NCBI GenBank assembly: GCA_013399875.1
Contig: VXAZ01008167.1
Span: forward strand, 1,640,534 to 1,704,533
Direction: 5' to 3'
DNA: 64,000 nt
From: Gymnorhina tibicen
Taxonomy: Eukaryota; Chordata; Aves; Passeriformes; Artamidae
How positions within the stretch are numbered: the stretch's first letter is position 1; each line of letters starts with the position of its first letter. Below the pieces are notes generated by a model. That model saw only the letters and a list, made by a program, of their open reading frames with translations. It did not search any database and was not told the DNA's origin. The translations under genes and the position numbers were made by a program. Below, piece by piece: positions 12,480 through 25,800 of the stretch.

Positions 12480-14235
12480 GTTCCTGCTCGTTACTGTTGC
12501 AGTCTGGAAAGTTTGTTGGGGGTGTGTGGTGTTGGGACAGAGTGGGCTGAGCGCACGGGGAGCACAGGTCTGCAGCTGAACCCCATGGCTTGGGCTCGGT
12601 AGTGCTTGGCTGGGACTTGGGAGAGTTGGGCTTGGCATAAGATGCCAGAAATGGTCCCTCCAGAAGTGTGCAGGGAGTCTTGCTGCCTGATGGCCAGATC
12701 TGGGAGCTCGTGGTCCCTCTGATTTGGTTTTGAGGCTGTGCTTATAGCTGAGCCTCCAGCCAGCTCTGCTGTCTCTTGCTTCCCTTCCCTTGACACTGTG
12801 TGCCTCTTCCCAGCTGGCGAGTCACTTTGCCACAGGAATTTGGGACTCATTTATCATCATAAAATGAGGCTAATTACACCTCTGAAGTGTTCAGCATCAG
12901 TGGTGCTTCAGCATCAGGTGCTTCCCCGGAAAACTCTGTGTTGGTGGCAAACCCTGGGGAAAAGAGGCCCAGAGGTTTCTTGTGGCCATATGCCTAATGT
13001 GTTCCCATGCTGGGGACAAAGAGGATGCTAGTGCACGTGGGAGGTCACCTGATCCCCTATAGAGACATTGGGGTCAGCACAGCTTTGCTTCCTTGTGGCT
13101 TCATGTGCATCCCTCACACACAGAAAACAAGCAAGGCCTAAGACTACACTCAGCCTCCACTTGGTCTCTGGTGTTTCCTCCCATCTTCCATCCATGGAGA
13201 ACAGTAGCCCTTGTTTGTTGCCCTGGGTGCATTTTTTTTTCTCTAAGCCAGGTTCTTTTCATCCTGTTTTTATATTGCTGATAAGTGATGGGAATAGCAG
13301 CATTGAGATGATGGCTCCCAGTGAACACTTCCGCTGTCCACAGACGTGTCCCATACAGCCCTTGTGCCAGTGACAGGGGTATTTTCTCATTAAAAATAGA
13401 CCACAGACAATGCCACTTTCCAAGGACTGTGATTTATCATTTAATAACAAGTGGTTACTCATTTCCTTCGGAAAACTTTCTGGAAGTGTTATTTTTCTTT
13501 TTCCCCTTGCTTCCTTTTTTTTCTAATTTCCTTCAAAACCCTGCATTACCCATCAGAGCCACTGTGTCTGTTAAATGAAGTGTTCCCTTTTCAAGTGGAA
13601 ATCATATTTATGATTTAAAGTAAATGAAAATAATAAGTCTTAACCCGTTGGGCATGAGCTTTTCTTTGTAAGTGCCTGCAGCCCTAAAGTCTTAGCTCAG
13701 CCTGGGGAAATAGCGAAGGAGAGCTGGTTAGGTAAGGCTTGAAAAACTGTGATGCTGATTGTAAATGGGGAATGGATGATTTGCTTGACCTGACTTTAAA
13801 GAAAATTTCAAGTAACTTTAGAACTTGTATTGTTTTGAGTTGCCAGCCTTAGCTATGATACCTCCTGGTGTGCCAAGTTCTCCTGAAGGATGGAGAGCCT
13901 GCAGAACTACTAGGCAATCTCATACCAAGTCTGGTATTTTAGTGACTTTACCAAAAAAGTGCTGAAAGTTGTAGAGTAGTTCTTGAGGAAATCCTGACAG
14001 CTCAGTAAACCCACTTGGGAAATGTGCTGAAGATGAAATCATCATAAGTGGGTACTTAAGAAGCTAAAAGAAATTAGTTCTCTGTTGGATCAGGAAGGCA
14101 TTTTCAGGGTCAGTAGCAGATTAGATGGTAGACTGCAGATGATACAGAAGATGAAATGCAACCAGGGACATTGCAGGTACTTAGGTGATAACATCTTCTC
14201 TTACAGTTGCCTTAATGAGCTGCAAGTTTAAAGAT
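12480..14235. other. Non-coding stretch, nothing recognised
   Basis: No gene or repeat was identified. Pyrimidine-rich tracts occur near 13220-13260 and 13480-13540. Confidence 0.5.
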
Positions 14236-14239
14236 AAGA

Positions 14240-14590
14240 AAAATAAATTCAGTAAAGACAAGTGCAAAGTAGCACTCTTGGAAAACAGACGCACATACCC
14301 AAAATGAGCAGTAACTCTCGAAATGATCAGGTTAACTACAGAAAGTGATCTGTGAGCTGCAGTGAATCACAAGCTGGTTGTGAATTGCAGTCAGATCCTG
14401 TTACAAGACAGGCAGATCTTGAATAGCCCAGAGAAAAATGGCAAAGGTGATAATTCCAGCTCTTCAATCTTTGTTGTCCTATAAAAAACCCTGTTTGGAA
14501 CACAGCATCCAGTCTCAGCCCCTCTATTTTAAATATGAAAGCAGGCAGTTTGGGAAGATGAAGCTTCTGTTTGGGAAAACTTACTTACCA
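14240..14590 (+). mobile_element. Old, diverged CR1-type LINE fragment
   Basis: The order of words matches older CR1 subfamilies: 'gacaagtgcaaagtagcact', then 'cccaaaatgagcagtaact', then 'gatctgtgagctgcagtgaa' with 'tcacaagctggttgtgaat', then 'cctgtttggaacacagca'. These correspond to the segment before the 3' end. Many substitutions and small gaps show a long-dead copy. I see no open frame for reverse transcriptase. A related ancient LINE cannot be excluded. Confidence 0.6.
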
Positions 14591-14599
14591 GGAATAGCT

Positions 14600-17500
14600 G
14601 GAAGATTTGCATATGTTAAACCTGGGGGAAAAAACCCCAACAGCCCACAGGTGTCAGGCCATGGTTTGATGGGATGCTGTCTTCAGCAGTAGTTTCGGGG
14701 CTAAGTTTTCTCTGCTCTCCTGGTATTGACTGTGCTGCAGCTCATTGTGTGGTCAGTTGTGTAGCCACAACTTGTGTCCACAGTGAGCTGGGACAAGGAA
14801 CTTCTCTTAGTATAGATAAAGCTGAAGTGTCTCCAAATTCATTTCAAAGTATGGCCACACAAGTTTGCCTGGACAACAGATGGCATGCAGAAGGAAGGAG
14901 GGCAAGGAGAGGAACTCTTACACATTGGGATTGTGAGCACCTGGTATAGTTGAGACTTGAAGGGAACACAGCAGATGTGAGACATCCAGGAAGGTGGTGT
15001 GAAGAGTGCAGCACACGATGTCTCTCCATGTCTGACGACAGGACTAGACAAAAAGTGCGTACAGGGAATTGCTTCTCCGGGCACTGTGTCCCAGTGCATC
15101 GCCTCCATCATGCCTGGTAGCAGCAGGGTAGGCTGGCATTTCTCAAAGTGTAGGTTCCAGCTCCTGGTGGTGGTGGCGAAGTAGAATGAGTGATGCTGGA
15201 GCTGACCCAAAAAGCATTAGAAACCTCTTTGTAAGCATCACAGCAGCCCTTCCCGGGTGGTGGGGCAAATGGTGCTTGTCGCTGGGAACTGCAGCTGAGT
15301 CCTGCTTTCTCTTGGCAGGGCTGTGCCGGTGTTGCCTTGGAGGGCACAAAGACAAGCCAAGAGAGGGTTCAGGGCTTGGTGGCTGTTAGACTTCCCTCCC
15401 GGCCCAGCATTTCTGCAGTCCTTGCATCCAGATTTTGGCATGGTTTCTACCCTTGTCAGTCCTGCTGAGGCTGAGTGTCTCAACGCCTCCTGATGTTCTG
15501 AATCCAAATTTCTGTCATTACTGCATTGCACTTGGCTTTTTGGCTCTTGGGATTAGTTTGGTTGACCACAAATTGGTCACTCTGTGCTGTAATGTAAGCT
15601 GATGATTTCCTCCACTGCGGATGCTAAACCAAATACCCCTGCAACTGCTGCCTGACAGGGATGTTACTGGGCTGGTGTTGGCAGCTGATGGGAATGTGCT
15701 GGAGCTGTGCAAGCCTTGGTGATTCACGCTGATACTTAGGTTTATGATGAAATGCTAAATGCCTGGTCTGTTCTGTCTGACCAGCTCTACCCCTAGGGAA
15801 AAAAAGGGGGTTTACTGCAAGAAGAAAGGATATTCTGGTATTGGTTGATAATGAGCACATAGTGCATCAAAGCTGAAACAGTATGTGCTGGGTTTTGAAA
15901 TCACTGGAGGATATAGAAGTGCCTTGAAGAGGAAGATCATAGATAGGCAGACCTACAGGATACGCCTGGTTGATTTTTTGTAGGCTGCAGAGCTTTCCCC
16001 TGTGGTTTTCAGGGTTCCCTTGCCTTGCTGCATCCTTGCACAGCTCAAAGCACAGCACCTGTGTCCACGGTCTTGGAGGATATGGATGCAAGCCTTGCTA
16101 GGAAGACCTAGGATTCAGTTCCAGTCTTGTTGATGCTAAAATTCCCCTGGGGAAAAAAAAAAAAAAGCTTACTGTGCTTGCTTGTGACATGTTTGACATG
16201 CTGGCGCTGAATCTGACTTGTGTTGATCTCGGTTGCTTAAAAAATAAAAGCACCATGGTAATTTGTCTTAAAAAGGGTACAGAGAAAGTGAAGAAGAGAA
16301 CAAGTGGTTTGCTATTCATTGCCTTTTCAAGGCTGACAGGCTGGGGCTTACTCTGGGAAGAAGTCAAATCCCCAGACAGTTCCATGTAATATCACCAAAT
16401 GAAGGAGTGACCACCACATGAAGCTTGCTCAATGGCAAGCTGGTGGCAGGGCTGGTGTGGCAAGACTGCTGATAGTGGAGCTGCAGAGCTCTTCAGTAAG
16501 GTCAGCAAGGATGTATGGTATCTCAGGGATGTGTCTTTGGACACACACACAAAACCCATCTTCTGCAAAACACAGTGGGTGGTTTGGGTGATGCTGAAGG
16601 CTTCAAGCTGCATTCCTGAAACCCCGGCGTGCCGTACAGGTGACACAACATTATCAACTCTAAATGAGGAAATGCAGAGTCTAGCAACTGCTGGACTTCA
16701 GAGAACAGTTTGGTAAAAAGGAGGACTGCAAAGACATTGGCAAAAAGGATTTTTAAAGTGTTTTTAGGGAAGACAAACTAATAACAACTAGCTTCCTCTT
16801 TAGAAGTCCCTTTTCAAGGAACAGATCCGTTATTTTAATAACAGCAGTGAATGCAATTATGTGTAAGGATGAAATCTTGGCTTTGGTGACTTCACAGGAC
16901 TAGTCCTTCATGCAAAAGAGATGTTCTTGGAAGCCAACCTGGAAGTACAGTCATGGCAGGAGGATGCAGAACCGAGTGGGGCTTGTCTGATACTCACAGG
17001 AGATGTTTAATGTTGTTGTTTTTCCCTTGATGCATTTGTCCCAGGGCTGTTGGTACTGCAGGGCATTCCGAGGAGGTGTTTCTGCCCAGGTGGGTCATCC
17101 ATCCTCTGGTCAGTTTTCCCGTAAGAGCATCTTTCAGGCAGGATCAGCACCTCGCCTGGATGGTACCTTCAGAAAGCTCTGTGGCATCTTCCTTGGGTGA
17201 ACGCTGGTGTGTGCAGGGCTGCCATAGCTTTGCTTTCCCCTGCTCATCTCCCCACACGCTTGCTCAGGGTGCTGAAAGCAGGGAGCCTCAACAGCCACCG
17301 AATGGTGACAGAGCACACACAGCTCTCCACCCTAGCTCTTTTTCCCCATCATTGTCCCCAGTTTTCTATTCACCTCCCTCCAGCTCTGTGTCTGGGGGCT
17401 GCTGTGACCACAGTGAAGTCTTGCCCTGACATCTTCCTCCTCTCTTCTATCCTGCTTTTCCCTCCCTCTCCGGCTGCCGGCTTGCTCTAAGCAACTTTGG

Positions 17501-17660
17501 CTCCTGTCCCAGGAACAATCTCTCAACACACACAAACCAGGAAGGCTAAAATAACACTTTAAAATTGTTAAATAAATAGCGATGGATCTCTGCTTAAATG
17601 GGAAATGCAGCTTAATTTGTTAAAGGCTTTTTGTCCTCCCTTGGACAGGAATTCGGCCAG
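14600..17660. other. Non-coding stretch, nothing recognised
   Basis: No exon, RNA gene or repeat family was identified. It contains a poly-A tract at about 16152-16165 and a pyrimidine-rich segment at about 17380-17475. Confidence 0.5.

Positions 17661-17662
<2 letters not shown>

Positions 17663-17696
<34 letters not shown>
17663..17696 (+). repeat. (GT)17 dinucleotide microsatellite
   Basis: Seventeen uninterrupted GT units. Pure CA/GT repeats of this length are usually length-polymorphic and can adopt left-handed DNA. No gene is seen next to it. Confidence 0.97.
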
Positions 17697-17699
<3 letters not shown>

Positions 17700-20600
17700 A
17701 AACATTTCTTGTATCTTGTAAGCTGCATCTCGTGGCCCCAAGTGGGCAGAGAGGGTTATGTGAGTCTGAGTTACTAAACACTTACAGTAAAAGTGTAGTC
17801 ATCCTGAACCTCAGCCAAAGAGCTGGAGGTTTTGCAAGGGTTTTTTTTTTTGGTTTTTTTTTTACGTTTTCCCTTCTCTCCCTGCAGGACGCTGCTGCGT
17901 CACTTGCATTCTTCACCCCGGCCCAGCAGTAACTCTTTCCAGACTGCCAGCAGCAGTCCAGGAACATCCTGCCCCATTCCCTTTGTGCACAGGGCAAGTG
18001 CATCCCCTTTCCCTCTGCAAAGGAGCAGCTGCCAGCACAGACAGAGGTGCCCATTTTTCTGAAACCTGAAAAACACTCATTTCTCTCTTGCACCTTCTCA
18101 AAACCGGAGCAAAAATAGAATAGCAGTTACTGCCATGTGATAGAGTGAGAATGGGAGGCTCTGGATAAGCATTTGTAAAATACCCAGGGAAAATGGATGC
18201 CGGCAAAGGCTCTGCTGAGTGGGAGTGGGTGTACCAAAATGTATGTGTCAGGATGAGAAATTGGATTTCTTGGGAAGGACATGGAGAACTGGCTGCTTCC
18301 CAGCACAGAGCTCCCTCCTGGGGCTCATCCTGTGGGAGCTCTCTGCATTTTTTTTTTTTTAACACAGGGTCTATCCCAAATCCGATCTGAGTAGAAACTA
18401 ATCTGTGTTTTGGGACAGAGTTGTTTCTTATTAACTCTCTGAATGGGGAAAAAATAACCTCCACTCCCTGTAATGGGAATTGCATGGGTCAAAATTTTAC
18501 ATTCCCTTCTCCAGACTCCAAAGTCATTCCTGGAAGGATGAGTTGTGGGTCAGAGAGGGGCTGTGCCCTCCTGCCACACCTGCTGTGAGGGCTGCCAGGT
18601 CTGGCTGTCAGCCTGAATGCATGATGAGAGCAGAGTAAAACTGCAGTCATGGCCTGAGCAGGGATACCCAAAATTAACATCAAAAGGAAAGGAGGGAGTT
18701 GTCCAAATACAGCCTGCAAACCTTTAATTCTGTGTGACAGTGATACCTGGAGCCAGGTAATCTCCAGCATCAGTATTGCTGCAGTGATGGAAGCAGCTGA
18801 TTCTGTGGGAAGACGAAGGTTTGATGGAAGGTATAATAACTTATCTTAGATGTTTTAATTTTCCCTTTTCATCCCAAACGTAAGGAGCAGAGTTTCCTCC
18901 ACTTTGAACGGGTCTTTTTATGTTCTCTTTTTATAATTGGGTAGAACAAAATCATGTTTCTTCAGTATATGAAATGAATCTGGCAGCCTCGTTTTGTACT
19001 TCAGCCTCCCAAAGAAACAAGCAAGCATAAAGCAAGAAGATAGACTGCCTACTAAAATGTCCCACTTATTAAAAAACCCACAATAAAATCCTCTGTGAAC
19101 ATCCTGTTTCAGCTCTGCAATAAAACTCACTGGTCAATTAACGGTGGATCTCCTGTTCCCATGGAGAAAAGCAGTTGCAAACTTAAGAGGTTGCTGTGGG
19201 AAAGGGGGGAAAAATAAAATTAAAAAGATCCAGTCTTGGTCTTGCAAACAAAGGTTGCCTTGGATTGCAGTCACATGTTGCAGTTCAGCTGATCTCGCTC
19301 ATGCCAAAAGGGGAAAGATTTCTAGGACTTGCCTGAGCCCCACTGAACTGGTTTAGGGAATTAATTAGAAGAAAATTACTTACCTTTTGTGGTTTTTTCC
19401 TATCTAGTTTCCTCTTAGATTCGACTGCCCTGACTTGGCTCACCAGGTCAGGGGAGCCGGGGCAGCTGGGACGGATACGTGGCCATTGTGTGAATATAAC
19501 TGTGATTTAAAATTACACCACTGACAAATGTCTTCTGGCTTTTCCCAACTGGGGAAGAAGTCTCTAGGTACCCAAATCTGGGATGCCACTGAGCTTTGTA
19601 AATCATACCTTGTGGCTGAGTTGCATCAGCAATATCGGGGCAGAAGCACCTGAAAGAACATTCTGGGGTTAATTGCAATCCCCCGGCACATCAGATGAAC
19701 TGATAAGCTGGTGTTGGTAGAAACCTCACCATGCATATGTCTGCATTCAGTAAATAGTTTTGGCCAGGTCAAGCTCCTTCCCTGGGGTGCACCCCTCTGT
19801 GCCAGGGGGGATAATGTTCAGAAGACCCTCATATGGCTGGACACCATGTGAAATTACACAGAATCCACTGCTTTGGCTTCACAGAATTGATAGTTAGGTG
19901 TGCATTACACGGCTTTTTGGGGCAAAGCCAGCATAACAGGTTTATCTCTCCTCCTGGGTGGTTTACTCAGGCCTTAGGGCTCACTTCTGATCTTTATGAG
20001 GTGTATCAGGTCCCTGGGTTTCACAGGGTCAGAGGGTACTTTCACTGAAGGGTATGATCTCATCAGAGCCAGGTATTGAAAAATTTCCCAGGATTTTGTC
20101 ACCTTGCCCATGTGTGTGCTGTGTCTTGCTGTGTCTAGAGAGCTTCTGGGCTGGCAGTCACCAGGAACTCCACTGCTCAATCCAGGCTCTTGCCTCCTTG
20201 ATACCATGCCATGTATCTTTATTTATTGTGGGGGAAAAAATCTTGTAAGATCTCCAGACCTGTTCATTTTTAATAGGCAGGTGGTTATTTTCTTCCTCTT
20301 TTTTTTTTCTTTCCCTAAACCTGAAATATTATGGATTAGGGCTGCTGAATTAAAAATAAGGGGTGAAAAATCAAATATATATATAAATTTTAATTTTACA
20401 GTGAAAGGCATATTTCTGTTTCTTGGGTGAGGTGGTATGAAACGCTTGCTCCTTCCCAAGTTTCCTGTGCTCCCTGGTGGCATTGAGCTCCTCGTTTGCA
20501 ACACCCCATGGCAGAGATAAAAAGCTTTGGTGTATGTTTCCTTCGGGGCAATGTGGATTTCTCCTCAAAAACCTCAGTTCTGGCGACCGGTTTTATAAAT

Positions 20601-20700
20601 GCCTAAAAAATGAGGCTTGTACCTTATCTCTTGAGAGATCGTTGATGGATCCATTTCTCAGAAAGATATTTTATTCAGTCCTTTAATGCCACGCCACTCC
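17700..20700. other. Non-coding stretch, nothing recognised
   Basis: No gene or repeat family was identified. Poly-T tracts lie at about 17840-17865 and 18348-18360. The 190-codon minus-strand frame at 17913-18485 has no recognisable domain and includes a lysine run read from the 18350 poly-T. Confidence 0.5.
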
Positions 20701-20709
20701 CTTCATTCT

Positions 20710-20825
20710 GATGCCTGGAGTCTTTTATCACGTCTCCTCTTACTCATTGCTTAGCCAGGTTGGGCATATTTAGTTCTTTTAATCTTTCCTGCAACTCAGC
20801 TGTCTTTAATCATCCTTCTTGATGT
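20710..20825 (-). mobile_element. Possible ancient CR1-type LINE trace, minus orientation
   Basis: The words 'cacgtctcctcttactcatt', 'atatttagttcttttaatct' and 'tttaatcatccttcttg' resemble the reverse complement of the internal 3' region of old CR1 copies. That region typically has a 'cctcttctcta...ccagttcttt...aatcat' order. Similarity is patchy, so this is a tentative call. Confidence 0.4.
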
Positions 20826-21063
20826 CAGAACGTTTGATGCCCACTTCTGCGGAAAACAAGCCGGGTTTTTTTTGGTGTGCGTGTGAATTGCTTGGGAAAT
20901 GTCTCCAGCCGCTTGCCCAGTCTTATGCCTGGATTCCTCAAAAGCTCCCTCGAACGTCTCAGTGTGGATGCTGGGGAAAATTTCTGGCTACCATATACAC
21001 CACCGGACTTGGCACCCTCTGGGATTAATTAACATGTTTATTTGTTGGGTGTGGGCAGCAACA

Positions 21064-21101
21064 CCCCCCCCCCCAAGTTGTTCNNNNCCCCCCCCCCCCC
21101 C
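21064..21101. repeat. Poly-C tracts interrupted by four unknown bases (assembly gap)
   Basis: Eleven Cs at 21064-21074 are followed by 'aagttgttc', then NNNN at 21084-21087, then fourteen Cs at 21088-21101. The unknown bases sit at the edge of a long homopolymer. The true length and sequence here are therefore not known, and any frame read across it is unreliable. Confidence 0.97.
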
Positions 21102-21109
21102 AGATGTTC

Positions 21110-22536
21110 CATGGGTTGTGTTTCCAGGGGCAGATTTCTCTGGGCATCTGCAGAAGGGTGCAGGTGCTGATGGTGTTTATGGAGGACAGGCCCAGAAAGG
21201 TTACTGTAACCTGCATTTCCTTCCTGTACCTGCCAGCAACGAGGAGAGAGAGGTTTAATTTGCTTCTATGATCTCAAAAGCAAAGCCTGGCAATAACTGT
21301 TTATAGGTGCCTGTGCTGCAGGTCAGGGTAATGCTTCTAGATGCTGACAGGGATGGTGACCCCTTCCTGCTGCAGCTATTGATGCTGTTTCTCCTGAGTT
21401 ATTCATCTATTTTGCACCCAAAAGTAGTCATTCACAGCTTCTTAAATCAGTTTGAAGGTGAGGATTGCTGCTAGCTGGTAGGAGGCTGAGCACTGCCCCT
21501 TCAGGGCAGGGTCTTCAAACTCACTGTCTGAGGCTGATGTGTGGACGTGTCCAGAATTCCCCCCACACACCTCCTGGATACCTGTTATTTCAGAAGGAGC
21601 TGTTTCCTAAAGCCTGACTCAGTAATTTTCTTAAAATAGGCAAGCTCAGTCGCTGACTGGAAGGGGTTAAGGCACAGATCTCCAGGTTTGCTGGGTCTGG
21701 GCCATTGCTGTGCAGCTAGGGGTGGCTTCCCTGACATGGACTTGGAATTACAGAGCACTTGGCAGGGAGTTAAAGAAGGCCAGAAGCTGGCTTGTCCCTC
21801 CCCCACCTCTATGAGGGAATGCTTCTCATACTCTCCCAAATTTAGCAGTGCAAATGTGGCTGGGTTAAGTAGGCTGAGTGATGAGGCGATTTTGATGGTA
21901 ATAAAGGTCCCCTTCCCTGCTCTGCCTCAAACTCACACTGCCAGCAGCCTGTGCAATAGAAAGCTGTTTGATATATGGCTCTGTGATTTATGGCTGTGCC
22001 AACAAGGGCTCTGTGGCCTGAGAAGGAGAGGATGGGGACTTGGATGGTGGCAGAAAACAGTCTGCAAGGACCACCACCCAGCAGAGCACTGAGAACACGA
22101 ACAGCCTGATGTCTGTCCATCTGGCTGTCCTGTGTGACCCTTGGGCTGTAATGAGGGGGGTCAGCACTGTCTGGTCACCACGAGGAAAAGCCCGTGTCCT
22201 CTTCATGATGACACTGGGATGCTCTGGGTCATGGAGCAGGAGTCTGCTGCCTCCGTCCCTTTTCCTCACAGCTCTGGGCCACCCAGACTCCCTGGCACTT
22301 CTGTCTGTTTCCTCCCACTACTCCTTAGGAGTGTTTGAGGGATTGCTCTAGAGCTGGCTGTGAACATCTCAGGAGGACCTCGTCATGCTCATTTTTACAC
22401 CACATTGCTGGGTCATTGTGGGTGTCCAGTGTGGAACAGGCTGTAGGGCTCCATCACTGATGCCTGAACTCTGGTGGCTACAGAGGAATGTGCTGCTGCT
22501 TCAGCCACTCCCATGGGGCCATGTACCTTCACCAAC
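21110..22536. other. Non-coding stretch, nothing recognised
   Basis: No gene or repeat was identified. Several frames around 21690-22350 are open for 65-134 codons on either strand, without recognisable domains. Confidence 0.5.
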
Positions 22537-22640
22537 TTATATGTTTATATATATGTATGTATATATGCATATATTTAAATAGGTAATATATATTAAATAG
22601 ATGTATAAATATTTATATATAAGCTGCAATTTATATATCC
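22537..22640. repeat. AT-rich low-complexity block
   Basis: About 100 bases dominated by TATATG, ATATAT and TAAATA words, probably a decayed TA/TATG microsatellite. It lies about 100 bases upstream of a candidate exon. Confidence 0.8.
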
Positions 22641-22744
22641 AGTGCAGCCTTATGTTGAAAAATTAAGGAAATTGAAGTTTCTTGGTTGGAAGGAGGGAAC
22701 AAGATTGAGCTTGCTGACATTTCTTTTGTTGTAATGTCATGTAG

Positions 22745-22825
22745 GTCTCAGTTGACTGCAAAAAGGAGAAGGGAGGAGCGTGTCAAAGGGAGATCAGATC
22801 CTGCCAGGGTTTCCTGGGAAATGAG
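22745..22825 (+). other. Candidate internal exon of an unknown gene (weak)
   Basis: An 81-base stop-free segment is preceded by a plausible acceptor: 'ttgctgac' could be a branch point, a T-rich tract follows, and the segment is bounded by TAG at 22742-22744. It is followed by a consensus donor GTGAGT at 22826-22831. Read in phase 0 it gives 27 residues, with three cysteines and the core DCKKEKGGACQREIRSCQGF. It has a coding-like, charged composition, but I cannot place it in any protein family. Splice-like sites flanking short open segments are common by chance in 64 kb. No partner exons were found. Confidence 0.2.
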
Positions 22826-22834
22826 GTGAGTGGT

Positions 22835-25800
22835 GATGTCTTTCAGCGCTCATAAGCCTGGAGATAGAAGCCCTCCTGGTCTTCCCTGCACCTTTTGGGT
22901 GAGACCTCTTCTGTTGTTCCTCCGGATTTCCTTTTGGTACAGATTTCCCTGTATTTTGCCTCTTCAGGGCTGATGGGAGGATTGTAGACTGCTGTTGTGT
23001 TTGGGAGTCTCAGAAGGGCTGGAGACTATCTGGAGTATGTTGAGGTTTGTGCATCACACAGACCTTGTTTCTGGCTGTATTTAAGCTTCGCAGCAGGGGA
23101 CTTTTCTGGGTTTAGAGAACTCTGCTGCAATTACCTGCTACTGATCCAGTCCTCGTTCCTCCCCCCTCCCCCCAGCCTCCTTTTACAGTCAGTGGAGGGA
23201 AATGGATATTTTTAGGAAGTGCCTGACCCTGAGCTGCTGTAGGTATCTGAATGGATTGAATCATTCCCTAAAATACCTGTTTCTCTGCACTGTCAGCACA
23301 GCTGGGGCAGCTTGTTTGGATGCAGGGTCTGCAAGGCATGTGAAATGTCTGTTCCCTGTGTAGGAGGACTGGAGTTCAGGCTGCTTGCTTGTGGCTTGGG
23401 GTGTCCAAAGCCACTGCATGACAGCTTGGCCTCTCCTAAGCTGCCCTTAAATTTTCTTCAAGGTTTGGACACAGCTTAAATCTGTGAGCCACTTGTCTGA
23501 GCCTGCTCTCAGCATTTATACACCCTGACTGGCAGCATACGTACATTCCTGAAGGATAGGGTATGATTGCTGAGGAGGTTTCAGTCCAACTGGGTCATCT
23601 CACACTAGCTGTTGCAGCCCCAGTGAGAATCAGCAGGACGATTCCAGCCCCAGGAGCCTCAGCACTAAGAGCCAGTGAGGCTGCTTGGGCTGCACTGTAA
23701 CCTCCTGGGAACCAGCCCTGGAGCTGCTCTGCTCTTTGGCATTTTGAGTGATGTGGCTTGTGGCTTTTCAGCCACAGGAAGGTTTGGAACAATGTTTGCC
23801 GTCTCCCCATGGGAGCCTGAGACCTGTAGCAGGAGCATCCACATCGTGGTACCTTGGCTGAGGTGCAGCATCCTCCAGGTGTGGTTCTGTGAAAAGCTGG
23901 GACCTGCATGCCAGGTCTGTGTTGATTAGAATGCTCCGTCAGAGCACATCACTCTGTGCATGTCCCAGCCAGGGGAAATCCCCCCACAGATATCTGCCTG
24001 ATTTTGCTAGGCCAGCTCCTCTGCTTCCCCTCCTAGTTCTTTGAGGGATGGAAACATTGTTTTCTGCTTGTGTTTGCGGAGTGCTCAGCCTGTGCTGGCT
24101 GACCCCTACTGCAGTGAGGATAAATATCCACACTGGTTGAAATGATGTACAAGGTGTTGTACCTAAGCAGAGGTAACTCTGGAAGATTTTTGGTATGCTT
24201 GTACTTCTGCCGTCAATATGTTCTCTGAGGGCAGTCTGTTCAGAAAGAGGGATTGATGTTGATGGTCCGTCATCAAGATTGTCACTTTTAAGTCAAGGAA
24301 CAAACATAATTTGCTGTAGTACATCACTATTGTTTAGTTTTAAGTGGGCAAAGGGAATGTGTGCGTGTGTTATTCTTCATTTATTTAGTTTTTTCTCTGC
24401 AATTTACTGTTAGCTTTTCTGTATTACTAATAATTGAGTGTTTTCATTGCCACCCTGGAGAGAGGAATCTCTCCTTTTTATAGCACGGGAAACTGTCACA
24501 GTGAAATGATGTGGTCCCTGCCCTTTGCCTGAGCCTGACACATGCGTCTCCTGCCTTCCATCTGTCTGCCTTGGGGACCAGAAGATGTCACAGGGACTCA
24601 TGGTGCCTTTATATTTGATGCTTGCTTCTGCCACTGGTCTCTTTGCTCTGAATCTGTGCCTCGATTCTCCATCCAGAGTGCAGGAATACATTGATTCTTT
24701 GGAGTTGCTGTGAGAATTAACGTTAAGGAAGAGCAATTTAACAGGAGATCCAAGGGCTGTGTCTGAGAAGGGGGGATGCTTTGTGCAGTATCAGTGATTC
24801 CCAGGGAACAGCCTCATTTTTACTTGGCTGCTGGATGTCTCTCTGGATTTTTCACAATTAAGTTCACTCCATCTGGCTTTCTTTCTCTATCACTCCTTTT
24901 TTTTGAAGCATTTTTGTGCTGGCCTGACACCGTGGACATCAGCAAGAATATTCAGGGCTCAGAGATGCGAGGGCACCAAGCTGGTGGCCTGGTGTGAAGC
25001 TCTCTGCTTTCTTTGAGTTTGGGATTTCCTTGAGCTGGGATGCTTTGGGATTCTGGGACATGGTAAGCAGAAGAATGTCGTCATCTCAGTCTTGAACAAG
25101 ATAAAATGAGCAGCCTGCCTGAAGTGAGGAGGGTTTTGCAAGCCTCAGTGACACCAGTTAAGTGCTTGGAAGGGGTGTGAATTGGGGGTGGGTGGAGAAG
25201 GAGGTTTGTTATGTGCTTCCCGGCAGCTAAAAGCAGGTGTTCAGTCAACTGAGAGTTGCCCTAAAGGCAGAGAATAAGGATGCAAATGATCTGTGAAACA
25301 TAAAAGGAACCATCTGAATGCCCCTTTTCTTGGTTTACCTCCACCCTGAGTAATTTGCATGGCACAAGTCGATCAGCCCTGAGAAAAAGCAGTTCGGTCC
25401 AGCAGGACGAGATCACTTTGTCAAATCTAACGACCGGGAAAAGAGGCGAATAAAGAGGCAAAGCCCAGAGGCCAGGAGATAGAGAGGAAAGGGTGGGCCA
25501 TGGCTCTGCTGTCTTGGTGGGGGGAATCTGGGTCCCCTGGTTGGCCCTTGTGAGGGTCCCTGATTCCTCCAGGTTTCACAGTAGCCTGCTTATGCCGATC
25601 CCAGTACAGGTGTGTGAATTTGCAGCTTAAACCCTCCTTGATGAAGGCAGTATGAGGAACCCTGGGTGAGCAGAGCCTGCTGAGCTGCTGCCCCAACAGG
25701 TACCACATGAGACTGGTTAGTTTAAAATCACTTGGAAGGGCTTTTAGGCCGTGCTTTGCCTCATGTTTGATGCAGTAGCAATACATGAATCCAGCTTGTT

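Noticed and set aside
17913..18485. 190-codon minus-strand frame
   Set aside because: Includes a lysine run translated from a poly-T tract, with no domain; best explained as chance.
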